Part shown: positions 30,206 to 39,925 of the stretch, one piece after another
Position numbering within the stretch: position 1 is the first letter of the stretch
How the letters are laid out: every line of letters starts with the position of its first letter
Source: Roseibium album
Lineage (GTDB): Bacteria; Pseudomonadota; Alphaproteobacteria; Rhizobiales; Stappiaceae
Length of the DNA: 64,000 bases
Assembly (NCBI GenBank): GCA_001404055.1
Contig: CXTY01000014.1
Coordinates: 620,001-684,000, forward strand
Direction: 5' to 3'
Position numbers and translations under genes: made by a program
The notes under the pieces: generated by a model
Told to the model about the DNA's origin: nothing
The model's database searches: none
The model's input: only the letters and a program-made list of their open reading frames with translations

Positions 30206-33200
30206 TTACCGTGTCGGACCCAGCACTACGAATTGTCCGGTGTCCGTTATTGCTCGCCTGTCAGGCCGGTACATGTCTTCCACCGACGCAGGCGGATGGG
30301 CAAAAGTCCCCGGTGTCGCCGCGCGCGCCAGATAAGCGAAGGTCAGTTCACGGTTACTCTGCCTGGTCTGGTCAACAGCCACTTCAAACCGGTCCGCGTA
30401 GAAAGCAGAATGCTCCGGTTGGTCAACAGTGTTCAGGAAAGACAGAGCGCCCAGGTCACCAGATCTCACGAGACGCGGATTATCAATTGCAAGACCGGCC
30501 GGCAGACGATCAACAACCATCAGCCGTCCTGGCTGTTTGGTCAGAGCCTTCACGGTGACGACCACGGCGAGACGGGTGTTAACGGGCACGGCACTTGGGT
30601 CAATCGGATTACCGTCAAGATCGTAGACTGTCCGCTCAATTGAGTAGTCTTTCCCACCTGCCGGTTCCGGCTTCAGAGGCTGACCCACGATTGAAACCAA
30701 CAGATCTTCTGACGAAGTACCATTATTCGTAACACTAGTATCAGCTTGATTGAGGTCCGTTCCCGTCAGGCCCCAGGCCAATCGTCCGGGTGTTTCTTGA
30801 CCTTGAACAGAAATGCGAGCTTCTTCAGCCGATTCATTCAACGACTGGGCTGCCAGAAGAAGCCATGCCATATCCTGGGTTGAACGATTGGACGTTCTTT
30901 CTTGTGCTGTTTTCAATAGAACTACAGCTTCGCTCGTCAAAGGATCTCCCATTGATGCCGACACCACATAATCGGTTACAGCCGCGCTATCGCGCAAGAT
31001 AGAACCGAAGTCATCCCGATATGTGAGCTTTTTTTCCTTAGGCAGAGACGACAACGCTGCTTTAAAGCCGGTCGCGGCACGCTCTTGCTCTCCATAAAGC
31101 GCAAGACCGGCAGCCAACTGTGCTTTTGCAAGCGGCGTGGAAAAATTCGCCAGCTTGGCGTCCACGTAATAGCGCAGATCCCCCATTGACGCGCGACCAT
31201 TGCGAGCCAGCACGTAAAGGGCATAGGCAACACCCTCCCCGCCATTCTGGAAATCCGATGCATAGGCGAGCTGGTTCTCAAGATTATCCAACGCCGTGGT
31301 GAACGCGAGATCCGGGACCTGGTAGCCCTTTTCGCGCGCACGGGTCAGGAAATCAGTGACATAGGCGTCCAGCCACATGTCACCATCGCCATAACTGTTC
31401 CAAAGTCCGAAATCGCCAGAGGAAGATTGATTGGCCAAGACACCGGCGATGGCCTTGACCACGCGTTCCCTAATAGCGCTATCTGAACCAAGTCCCGCAG
31501 CTTCCGCGACCTCACTCAGATACAATAGAGGCAGCGCACGGCTGGTCGTCTGCTCGGTACATCCATAAGGATAGCGGTCCAGAGCAGCGAGCAATCCAGC
31601 AATATCAATACTGGCAGCACCGCCGGCAGCAAGTGTCACATCCACTGTCTCTGCTCGCAGGCCATCGAAACTGTCTGGCGTCAGCGTCAAACTATCGCCC
31701 GAAGCAAGCTGGAAAGAGGACCTGCGGACGACTTCAGGCTGTGTATCCCTGATATCCAGCCCCATGCGTTTGACATAATGTTCCCCGCCCGGGCCGGTCA
31801 AGGACGCTACAATTTCTCCCTTGAGCGGCGAACCGCCAGCAGAAACAGGCAAAATTGTCAGGGCCTTCTTGCCCTTTTCGAGAACAACACTGCGGGTTTG
31901 TCGGCTGCCACCATCCAGAAGCAGGCCATCACTTGCGGAAACTTCAAGTTCATAATCGCCCGAAACACCGTCAACATTGTCTATCTCAAACGCAATGCGC
32001 GATTGATCGCCAGGTGCCAGGAATGCTGGTGCGCTTGATGTCATGACAACCGGCGTACGCACCTCGACTTCCTGGTCAGCGTGACCCACGCCATCCTTGG
32101 TCCAGGCAACCACCATCAGCTTGAGAGCGCCATTAAACGCCGGAACATCGAATGAAACAGTCGCCTCTCCATTGACACCGACTTCAACAAGTCCTGAAAA
32201 CAAGGCAACGGGCTCTTCATCGGGTGGGGGTGCATCAAGACGCATGGCCATTGCGTCACCACCAGAGCGAACACGCCCCAAGTTTCCTGCCATCCGGTCA
32301 ATCAACTGACCGTATAGGTCGCGCATATCTGTACCCAGACGCCGCTGACCGAAATACCAACCTTCAGGGTCCGGCGTTTCATAGCGTGTCAAATTCAGGA
32401 TGCCGACATCAACCGCAGCAACCGTCAAAAAGGCGTTGGTACCCGCCTGGAGGTTGGCAATTCTGATTGGAACATCCAGCGTTGTTTCCGGCAAAATGCG
32501 CGTCGGTGCAGATACTTCAACATCTAGAACACGATCGCCTGGGTCGACCTGCAGCCAGGAAAGACCGACAGCTCGTGTAGGCATGCGTTTTTGATCGAGA
32601 TCCATTGGCCGGTAAAGGCTTGCGGTAACATAGGCACCGGCACCCCAATCATCGCCAACGGGGATGTCGACTTCAGTTTCTTCAGCAGAAACTTCAATTG
32701 TCTGGCTAGAAAGCAATCCACCGGAGATCACATTGACGACCGCGATGCCCGGCATCTGAGGTTTCAGACGTAGTTTGGCAATATCGCCCGATTTGTAGCG
32801 TGCCTTATCAAGCCCGACATCCAGATAATCAGGCGTGTCGGAAGTGGCGTCAGCCGCATACCAGCCCGCATGGAAAGTGACACTCGTTGCCGTTTGCAAT
32901 GTCCCACTTCCCTCGACCTCTAGCCTGTATTCTCCCCATTCGACGGGCAACGATAGTTGGGTAGGCTTGTCAGACGAAGTTTCGACTTCGCCAGCGGAAA
33001 CGCGCCGCGTTGTGGTGATCGGCTCAAAGGACCAACGACCGTCCGACTTGTACCATTGGTAGCGGCGGTCGACCTTGGACAGTGTCCATTTGAGACCCGA
33101 TGCGTCTTGTTGGTTGCCTTTGGCATCGACAAGAATGACCGAAAATCCTGCGGGTCCACCTTCATCGACATCACCGTCAAAAGCCGGTTTCACACCAATG

Positions 33201-35680
33201 CGCGGGCCGTCCAGTGCCGCAGGCAGATCCAGATCCCGTTCGACATAGCGTCCTCCCGCTTCGACAAGGCGCGCAATCAATCTGGCGTCATAAAGGGACG
33301 TGGTTTCGGGCAGGTTCGGCAATGAAACGTCAAACGACAGCTTGCCGTCAGCATTGGTTTTCAAACCTGAAGGGATCGAGTCGCGCTGAGAATAGGCTTC
33401 GGAATCTTCCAACCCGAATTTGTAGCCTGGATAGGCTTTTATCGAGCGTACCGGGCGAACCACGATATCGCCCTCGAGCTTCTGTCCGCTGGCAGGAGAC
33501 CCGTAGAGATATTTTGCCGTAAGCGATATTTTTGTTGGAGCGGTTCTGCTGAACGCCTTCGCACTCGTCTCCAGATCAAAGTCTACACGCTCTGGCTGAT
33601 AGTCTTCCACGAGGAAAGTGCTTTGTGCCAAAGCCTTGCCCTTCGGGTCGGCAAACACCTGCCAGGACCAGATCCCCTGCTGAGAAGACTGGCTGAGGGA
33701 AAGATCCTGCAAATGACCACCAAGACCGCTATCGGCAACTGTAAAGCGGGCATGCTCGACACCGTCCGGCCGGTCAAAGACAAATGTCAGCGGGAAACCC
33801 TCCTGCGAGATTGCCTTTGCGTTCCTGAGCAACGCCTGCGCATGCACGGCTTCACCGGCTTTGTAGATACCCCGGTCGGTCCAGGCGAAGACATCAAGTG
33901 GGCCCGGTGCAGGTCGTCCCTCGACACCTCTGTCTGACAGGTCAAAGGCCGGTTTCCGCAGATCAAGGAAGGAATAGTCTCCTTCTCCTGTTTCCGCGAC
34001 CAAAACGCCTGGCGCACGACCACCTCGACCGCGCGTCAGTCCGGCTGCAAATTCTGCAAAACCTTCCCCGTTTGAAGTCGTTTCTCCAAGGATTTCATTG
34101 TTCACTGCAAGCAAGCGGACCGTCACGCCCTGCACAGCCATTGCGCTGGAGAGCGAACGAACGTTTGCAGCAATTCCACTATCGCCCGTCATCGCACTCA
34201 GACCAAGATCAGAAACAAGGAACCACTGGGTAGCCTGCGTGCCCCAACGGCTTTCGGTGTCCAGCTTCGACCGCGCCGTCATGGCATAAACGCCAGGTTT
34301 CATTTCCAGTCCCGTTTCCGAAACCGGCATTGCCGTCGTGATGTCCTGATTCAGCTGGTTTTCGGTTTCGACAATTCCGGTCCAGACTTTTTCGCCAAGT
34401 TCCTCTTCGAGCTGGTCTTTTTGGTAGGAATCGAGCTGACGGAGAAACTTGTTGTCGCGCAGGATGTCGGCAACCGACCTGTTGCCGACGCGGTAAATAG
34501 AGACAGCGACTTCTGAAGTGTTGACGGACACGATCGGGATAGTTGGATTGCCTCCAGATGGCAGAACATAGGAGCGGCTTAGAAAGTTCACGCTTGGCGA
34601 GCGATCCTTGACGTAGATTGAAAGATCCGCCGATTTTTCTAGTTTCTCGCCATCAGCTGCGGGCAATCCGCTTCTTGCAGTTAATTCATAGCGTACGCCA
34701 TGCTCCAGCCCGTCGGCACAGACCTGATTTCCCTCTGCCTCAATCGCCACTTTTCCATCACCCTTAACGATGACGTATGGCGACATGTCTTCTCCGCGGG
34801 CCAGCTTTTGCGAAAAGACCAGACAAACCCTTGGAGAAGCGCTGTCTGAGTCAACCTCATGATCAACGATGCGGAAGCCGTGCTTGGCGATGAGATCATC
34901 GTAGCGGCGCCGCAAATTTGCGTTTTCCTGCAAGGCCAGCGAGGCGCGCAACACTTTGATCGCAGGCCTGAATTCGCTTCGTTTTTCCAGCGAATGCGCC
35001 AGAAGATCCAACGCGTAAGCACGCTCCGGCGCGCTTATTGCCCGCAAGTATGCGTTGATCGCAGCTGAAACCGCATCTTTCTGCTTGGTATCCTTCTCCT
35101 GCCAGTCTTTTGGATTTTGCCTGAGCAGCGAAGTTGTGAGTTGTACCCAGGCATCAAAGTCGCCTGGCTCCATGGTAACAAGATGAAGAAAATCTGATTC
35201 AGCCAAAGCAGCATTTCGGTTATTGAGCGCATCCAGTCCGTTTCGACGAACTTCAGCCGCTGTCATACCCGTTGAGCGCCCAGTATTGGCAATGCTCTGG
35301 GAATAGATTTCCGCGCTTTCCAATTGTGATTGCGCGAGGAAAGCAAGTTCGGCCTCACGGTCTGTGCTGCGGTCCGCGCGCGGCGCCTTGATTTCAACAA
35401 CCCGACCGGCAGTTGCGCCGACGAAACTCTGCAGTTCACCAAAGTCGGATTTCAGAAAACACCACCCTGCCGAATTGTTAAAAGTGAAGGCACGGCACTG
35501 ATTCTCACCAAGACAGGCGGCCTTGCACCCGTCCAGATCAACATCTCTTACAGTCTTGAAATCACTTCCAAAAAAATCCGCATCGTCAATTGTCACTATC
35601 CGCCGGTCCTGTGCTTCAACCTCAGGAACGAGCAAACTCATGGCGCTGACAAGGGCCAGCACGATCATCAAGGGTTTCAT
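30206..35680 (-). CDS. Bacterial alpha-2-macroglobulin with N-terminal PAN/Apple-like domain
   Basis: I chose ATG 35680 because the mature signal peptide (MKPLMIVLALVSAMSLLVPE, cleaved after VEA) starts there with GGAAG upstream; the reading is open a further 34 codons. The 1824-residue protein is thought to trap proteases in the periplasm and protect the cell wall. A cysteine-rich PAN/Apple-like module lies at about 25-95, then macroglobulin domains. The thioester motif is intact (PYGC1374TEQ1377). No lipobox cysteine follows the signal peptide, unlike the E. coli lipoprotein. It is cotranscribed with pbpC. Confidence 0.92.
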   Translation of the reverse strand: MKPLMIVLALVSAMSLLVPEVEAQDRRIVTIDDADFFGSDFKTVRDVDLDGCKAACLGENQCRAFTFNNSAGWCFLKSDFGELQSFVGATAGRVVEIKAPRADRSTDREAELAFLAQSQLESAEIYSQSIANTGRSTGMTAAEVRRNGLDALNNRNAALAESDFLHLVTMEPGDFDAWVQLTTSLLRQNPKDWQEKDTKQKDAVSAAINAYLRAISAPERAYALDLLAHSLEKRSEFRPAIKVLRASLALQENANLRRRYDDLIAKHGFRIVDHEVDSDSASPRVCLVFSQKLARGEDMSPYVIVKGDGKVAIEAEGNQVCADGLEHGVRYELTARSGLPAADGEKLEKSADLSIYVKDRSPSVNFLSRSYVLPSGGNPTIPIVSVNTSEVAVSIYRVGNRSVADILRDNKFLRQLDSYQKDQLEEELGEKVWTGIVETENQLNQDITTAMPVSETGLEMKPGVYAMTARSKLDTESRWGTQATQWFLVSDLGLSAMTGDSGIAANVRSLSSAMAVQGVTVRLLAVNNEILGETTSNGEGFAEFAAGLTRGRGGRAPGVLVAETGEGDYSFLDLRKPAFDLSDRGVEGRPAPGPLDVFAWTDRGIYKAGEAVHAQALLRNAKAISQEGFPLTFVFDRPDGVEHARFTVADSGLGGHLQDLSLSQSSQQGIWSWQVFADPKGKALAQSTFLVEDYQPERVDFDLETSAKAFSRTAPTKISLTAKYLYGSPASGQKLEGDIVVRPVRSIKAYPGYKFGLEDSEAYSQRDSIPSGLKTNADGKLSFDVSLPNLPETTSLYDARLIARLVEAGGRYVERDLDLPAALDGPRIGVKPAFDGDVDEGGPAGFSVILVDAKGNQQDASGLKWTLSKVDRRYQWYKSDGRWSFEPITTTRRVSAGEVETSSDKPTQLSLPVEWGEYRLEVEGSGTLQTATSVTFHAGWYAADATSDTPDYLDVGLDKARYKSGDIAKLRLKPQMPGIAVVNVISGGLLSSQTIEVSAEETEVDIPVGDDWGAGAYVTASLYRPMDLDQKRMPTRAVGLSWLQVDPGDRVLDVEVSAPTRILPETTLDVPIRIANLQAGTNAFLTVAAVDVGILNLTRYETPDPEGWYFGQRRLGTDMRDLYGQLIDRMAGNLGRVRSGGDAMAMRLDAPPPDEEPVALFSGLVEVGVNGEATVSFDVPAFNGALKLMVVAWTKDGVGHADQEVEVRTPVVMTSSAPAFLAPGDQSRIAFEIDNVDGVSGDYELEVSASDGLLLDGGSRQTRSVVLEKGKKALTILPVSAGGSPLKGEIVASLTGPGGEHYVKRMGLDIRDTQPEVVRRSSFQLASGDSLTLTPDSFDGLRAETVDVTLAAGGAASIDIAGLLAALDRYPYGCTEQTTSRALPLLYLSEVAEAAGLGSDSAIRERVVKAIAGVLANQSSSGDFGLWNSYGDGDMWLDAYVTDFLTRAREKGYQVPDLAFTTALDNLENQLAYASDFQNGGEGVAYALYVLARNGRASMGDLRYYVDAKLANFSTPLAKAQLAAGLALYGEQERAATGFKAALSSLPKEKKLTYRDDFGSILRDSAAVTDYVVSASMGDPLTSEAVVLLKTAQERTSNRSTQDMAWLLLAAQSLNESAEEARISVQGQETPGRLAWGLTGTDLNQADTSVTNNGTSSEDLLVSIVGQPLKPEPAGGKDYSIERTVYDLDGNPIDPSAVPVNTRLAVVVTVKALTKQPGRLMVVDRLPAGLAIDNPRLVRSGDLGALSFLNTVDQPEHSAFYADRFEVAVDQTRQSNRELTFAYLARAATPGTFAHPPASVEDMYRPDRRAITDTGQFVVLGPTR

Positions 35681-35844
35681 TGTTCTTCCGGAATTTTGAA
35701 AAATGTCAGCTGAATGCAGGCAAATAAACTTCGAAAAAATGGACATGGCCAGTCCTCCCGGGCCGATAATTTTTCTTATCAAGGCACCGGATCATGACGA
35801 GGACAAGGCAAAACTTGTCTGGAGAACCTGGTTTGATTGATCGA

Positions 35845-36486
35845 TCAACCAATCCGCTCGATCAATTCCTCCACCAGGGCGGTAACTTCCGTCGCTGCTT
35901 TGCTTGAAGATGATTCTTCGGTTGCCGTAAGTCCCCTGCCCATCGATGAAGCGAATACGGTTCTGTTTCCGAGCCGGGTTGCCAGTGCCTCAAACCCCGA
36001 AGCTGCGATGGCTTCAGCCGTTTCCCCGGTGAGGGTGGCGCGCGGTGGAACACGGTTCAGAACGAGCAGTGCGGGTGTATCTTCCCTGTCAGCGAGCTGA
36101 ATTGTCTGGGACGTTGCCCATAGATCCACTGGTGTTGGCTGTATCGGCACGATCACAAAGTCGGCGACATCAATGGCCGGTTTTGCATCCGAGTCCGATT
36201 TTGGCGGCGTATCGACCAGAACGTATCCATGGGATTTGGCAAGAGACCTGGCTTCCCTGCGCGCGCCCCATCCAGATGCCGTGCGAAACTCCAGACCGGT
36301 GTTATCTTCCCCAAGACTGCCTTCCCTGGCCTCAAACCAGGTACCAAGCGATCCTTGCGGATCAACATCCAGTATCGCGACGGGTTCTCCAGATTGCCTT
36401 GCAAGAGCCACGGCAATATGCGCAGCCAAAGTCGTCTTTCCCGATCCGCCTTTTTGCTGTGCAACAGTCAAAATCCGACCCGACAT
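35845..36486 (-). CDS. Orphan ParA-family ATPase
   Basis: The ATG at 36486 has an excellent ribosome site (AGGAGGT). The 213-residue protein has the deviant Walker A motif QQKGGSGKTTLA near the N-terminus, LDVDPQGSL and VLVDTPPKSD, so it is a ParA/Soj-type ATPase of the short class that positions cargo or plasmids. No parB, partition site or replication gene is nearby, so it is an orphan. A perfect 12-bp palindrome TTGATCGATCAA (35837-35848) overlaps its stop codon. Confidence 0.88.
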   Translation of the reverse strand: MSGRILTVAQQKGGSGKTTLAAHIAVALARQSGEPVAILDVDPQGSLGTWFEAREGSLGEDNTGLEFRTASGWGARREARSLAKSHGYVLVDTPPKSDSDAKPAIDVADFVIVPIQPTPVDLWATSQTIQLADREDTPALLVLNRVPPRATLTGETAEAIAASGFEALATRLGNRTVFASSMGRGLTATEESSSSKAATEVTALVEELIERIG

Positions 36487-36850
36487 GCCAAACCTCCTAA
36501 AAATCAGCTGTATATTGCGCATCTATTTGCTGCGATGCAACATTACAATCCCTAATCCAAATGAGCGAACGCTTACGCTTGCCAATTCACTGCGTGGACA
36601 AAGCTTCGTCAGGCTGTGTCAAATGTGATTTGGCCAAGGCTGATTTTGAAAATTTATCCCTGTCTTCAAATCAAACCCAAACCAGAACCAGAACCAGAAC
36701 CGTTTTCTGCAGACCACATTCGAGCGCCAAATTGGAATCTCCGACTTGATACAAAGGCTGTAACCAGCAGGAGCGTTTCGCTACCTCTAAGCGCCGCGTT
36801 TCTCCTGCAAAGACACATGCTGAAGTTGGTTTCTTACCTTAGGTTGCTCG
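36487..36850. other. Divergent gap between ParA and diguanylate cyclase genes
   Basis: This 364-bp region carries no convincing gene. It contains a short tandem repeat, AACCAG three times plus AACC (36680-36701). A loose inverted repeat (GCAGGAG near 36768 with CTCCTGC near 36813) may be incidental. Confidence 0.45.
36680..36701. repeat. Hexamer tandem repeat (AACCAG)x3.7
   Basis: Three full copies and a four-base remnant of AACCAG occur in a row in non-coding DNA upstream of the diguanylate cyclase gene. Such repeats can vary in copy number; any role is unknown. Confidence 0.7.
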
Positions 36851-38551
36851 GTGTCATATGTTAAGGTGGTGACTTATACAGAACTGGAGAGTGTACTGAA
36901 CAATTTGCAGGAATTCACTTGGGCATTGCGTTGGCGCAATCCCGTGTTTTGCAAACACCTCTTGTTGAAAAACCTGAAGAACCAGCGTTCTTTCCTGCAA
37001 GAAAAACGACCGCTGGAGCTCAATCTTGCCTGGATTGAGCGTTGGGCCGGAAATTTTACCTCGGCCGTCAAGTTCGCAGATGAAGCAAGCCCAAAGATAG
37101 ACAAGACACACGATCCGGAAGGCTGGGCGGAACTTCTGGTAATAAAGTCGGTATGCGCCTACAGCCTCGACGATCACCATCTTGCCGACGAGATCGTCAA
37201 AGAAGGTTTTGATGTTTTAGGGTCATCGATCGATTGCGGCGTTGGTAGTGACCTGTTGGTTACACTTGCAACGCTGAGCCTTTATGCTGGGCGTTTCGGC
37301 GTTGCACGTGATCACCTTTATCATGCGCTCAGAATTGCCGAACACATCGGACTACCCTTTGAACAAGCAAGAGTCAGGCACAACCTTTCACGCGCGGAAC
37401 TCAGGGCCGGAGACATCTCATCTGCACTTCAATCGGGAAAAACATCTATCGACAAGGCGGTAGAATATCGCAATACAGTCATTCTGCCCTACGCCTACGA
37501 GGTATATGCCGCAGCACTTGTTGAAGATGGCAGGACTGATATGGCGAGAACAGTTGCCCACAAAGGCCTGATGGCTGCCAAGCAAAGCGAAGACACTCGT
37601 GTTGCCTGTCAGTTACATTTTGTCATCGGCAACAGTTTCTTGAAAGAAAAGGAACTTGCGAAGGCAAGAGCAGCTCTTTCACAGGGTTTGGAGAAAGCTG
37701 AGAGCACCCAATACCATCTATGGGCCCGAAACTTTCACCTTCACCTGTCTCAAACACTTGAGTCGATGGACAATCACAAGGAGGCACTGCGGCATCTCAA
37801 GATCTTTACGGATCTGCAGGCTAGATTGTTCAACCTGAAGAGTCAGCTCAAGAGCAGCGTCCTACGAAGTCAACTTGAGTATCGCCTCGCACGGCATACG
37901 GCCGCTTTTGAACAGCAATTGCGAGACAAGACCGAGCAACTGAATTTGGAGCTTGTTTCAGCCAACCAGGCACTTCGTGATCTGAATGCGAAGGTTGAGT
38001 ACAACGCACTGCACGATGACCTGACCGGTGTTGGAAATCGTCGAATGATGAGCCGGTTTTTCAGCAATGTTCAAACCACAACGCAAGACGGCAAAGCTAT
38101 TGGAGCGTTGATGATTGATCTTGATGGCTTTAAGCAGATCAACGACATGTATGGCCATGAAATCGGTGACCAAGTCCTAGTCTCTGTCGCGCGTCGACTA
38201 TCGCAAATCGCTACGGACGACGAAGCACTGATACGCACAGGTGGCGACGAATTTCTTGTCCTGACAAACCGTCGCACAGCACCCGCAGATCTGCAGCAAT
38301 TAGCGCAACAGCTTCTGCAGGTGGTCCTTTTACCGCTGAATGCCAACGGGAAACATGTGACTGTCGGCGCCAGCGTTGGGGTTGCGCTCAGCGCCATCAC
38401 TCCGGACTGGGAAAGCAATCTACTTCGGGCAGCAGACGAGGCCATGTATCAAGCCAAGAATTCAGGAAAAAACAGATTCAGTTTGCATACGAGCGTTTCT
38501 CACCTGCAAAAACTGGACACAAAAGAGGACACTTTACCTCCCGCCAAGTGA
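36851..38551 (+). CDS. Cytoplasmic diguanylate cyclase with N-terminal TPR-like region
   Basis: The C-terminal GGDEF domain starts near LHDDLTGVGNRRMMSRF and has the intact catalytic motif G464GDEF (RTGGDEFLVL), so it should make cyclic di-GMP. The first ~330 residues are helical repeats of TPR type (for example ALHHLYHALRIAEHIG-like units), then a coiled-coil linker around 340-400. There is no signal peptide or membrane segment. The inhibitory RxxD site upstream of GGDEF is not evident. The start is a GTG (36851), with GTG codons at 36866 and 36869 as alternatives. The end overlaps the convergent mltB-type gene by 18 bp. Confidence 0.88.
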   Translation: MSYVKVVTYTELESVLNNLQEFTWALRWRNPVFCKHLLLKNLKNQRSFLQEKRPLELNLAWIERWAGNFTSAVKFADEASPKIDKTHDPEGWAELLVIKSVCAYSLDDHHLADEIVKEGFDVLGSSIDCGVGSDLLVTLATLSLYAGRFGVARDHLYHALRIAEHIGLPFEQARVRHNLSRAELRAGDISSALQSGKTSIDKAVEYRNTVILPYAYEVYAAALVEDGRTDMARTVAHKGLMAAKQSEDTRVACQLHFVIGNSFLKEKELAKARAALSQGLEKAESTQYHLWARNFHLHLSQTLESMDNHKEALRHLKIFTDLQARLFNLKSQLKSSVLRSQLEYRLARHTAAFEQQLRDKTEQLNLELVSANQALRDLNAKVEYNALHDDLTGVGNRRMMSRFFSNVQTTTQDGKAIGALMIDLDGFKQINDMYGHEIGDQVLVSVARRLSQIATDDEALIRTGGDEFLVLTNRRTAPADLQQLAQQLLQVVLLPLNANGKHVTVGASVGVALSAITPDWESNLLRAADEAMYQAKNSGKNRFSLHTSVSHLQKLDTKEDTLPPAK

Positions 38552-39733
38552 ATAATAGACGTTCCACGAAGGGCGGCCTGTTACGGGCATTCCGTATTTG
38601 GCTTCTGCTTTACGAATGCCAGCGCGTGTTGCCGGTCCAACCTTGCCGTCCGGTGCTCCGACATTGAACCCGTTCTTGTTCAGGAGCTTTTGCAGTTCCA
38701 ATCGCTGCGCCCTGGAAAGCCCCGGATTGTCAGTTGGCCAAGGTGTCTTGAATGGGTCACCACCTGAGACAAGCTCTGAGAGCAATGCGATAGCCAGTCC
38801 ATAAGACGTCGAGGCGTTGTAGGACCTGAGGGCACGGAAATTGCGCGTCACGAGAAAAGCCGGGCCTTTTGCGCCCGCAGGTCTGATCAGTGCGGCTTCA
38901 AGTTTTCCGGTGAGCCGGGTTCCGTCGATCTTTGTAAGTCCGCGTTTCCCCCAGGTGCTCAAAGAGGAATTTTTTTTGCGTCCCGATGGCCCCTTGTATC
39001 CCTTGGGCACCTTGACTTCGAAACCCCAGGGGCGGCTGTCGCGCCATCCGGCGTTCTTCAGGAAATTTGCGGTTGATGCGAGCGCGTCGGGCACAGAATT
39101 GACGAGATCCTTACGGCCGTCGCCATCAAAATCGACAGCAAGACTGTTGTAGGTGCTTGGCATGAACTGGGTCTGGCCAAATGCGCCTGCCCATGACCCC
39201 TTGAAATCACCTTCCGGTACATCTCCTCGTGATGCAATTTGCAGTGTTTTGATCAATTCACCACGGAAATATTTCGATCGTCTCTTGCCCGCGCAAGCCA
39301 GATTAGCCAAGGCGTGAGGCGTATAGAAGTCTCCCCTGAACTGCCCATAGTCGCTCTCGATTCCCCAGACGGCCAATACAACATGGCGATTGACGCCATA
39401 TCGTTTTTCAATCGCCGACAAGGTGCGCTTGTGTTTTTTCAGGTTCTTTTCGCCGTCCTTGATCCGTTCCGCGTCGACGAGAAAAGCCATATAGTCCCAG
39501 ATTTCAGTCTTGTACTCCGGCTGGGAGGTGGAAAAGCGGATGACTTTCTCATCGAAGGTTGCACCGGCAAGCATGCGCTCGGCTACCTCGGGGCGAACGC
39601 CCTTGGCGATCGCCTGTTTCTTCAAGGAGGCAACGCAACTTTCAATCGCCAGCGCTGAACCTGTGGTTACAGATAGTCCGAGCCCGGAACCAATCACCGC
39701 ACATACAAATCTTTTCCAAATGCTCCGCTGCAT
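38534..39733 (-). CDS. Lytic murein transglycosylase, MltB type, with peptidoglycan-binding domain
   Basis: It cleaves glycan strands of peptidoglycan. The 399-residue precursor has a signal peptide (residues 1-30), an SLT_2 catalytic domain with Glu126 in AVWGIE126SDYGQ and the GSWAGAFGQTQFMPSTYNSL segment, and a C-terminal PG-binding domain (LQKLLNKNGFNVGAPDGKVG). There is no lipobox, so it should be soluble in the periplasm. Confidence 0.93.
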   Translation of the reverse strand: MQRSIWKRFVCAVIGSGLGLSVTTGSALAIESCVASLKKQAIAKGVRPEVAERMLAGATFDEKVIRFSTSQPEYKTEIWDYMAFLVDAERIKDGEKNLKKHKRTLSAIEKRYGVNRHVVLAVWGIESDYGQFRGDFYTPHALANLACAGKRRSKYFRGELIKTLQIASRGDVPEGDFKGSWAGAFGQTQFMPSTYNSLAVDFDGDGRKDLVNSVPDALASTANFLKNAGWRDSRPWGFEVKVPKGYKGPSGRKKNSSLSTWGKRGLTKIDGTRLTGKLEAALIRPAGAKGPAFLVTRNFRALRSYNASTSYGLAIALLSELVSGGDPFKTPWPTDNPGLSRAQRLELQKLLNKNGFNVGAPDGKVGPATRAGIRKAEAKYGMPVTGRPSWNVYYSLGGR

Positions 39734-39925
39734 GGGCCCCTCCGCCAGCTTTGAATCACTTTAGAGAAGCTGCCACGATAGCGCGACGGAAATGCGGCAG
39801 GAAGCGGGATAGGGCCTGAATTGATTGAAGACACAGAAAATCGAGTTGGATGACACCGGATTTTTCTAGAAGCTGCATGCACCGCACAAAGTGCGGATCC
39901 ATAACTCTACCAAGAAACCAATAGC

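Noticed and set aside
36645-36850. Repeat-containing frame with Gln-Thr/Arg-Thr dipeptides
   Set aside because: The dipeptide run comes from the AACCAG tandem repeat; no start signal or conserved sequence.
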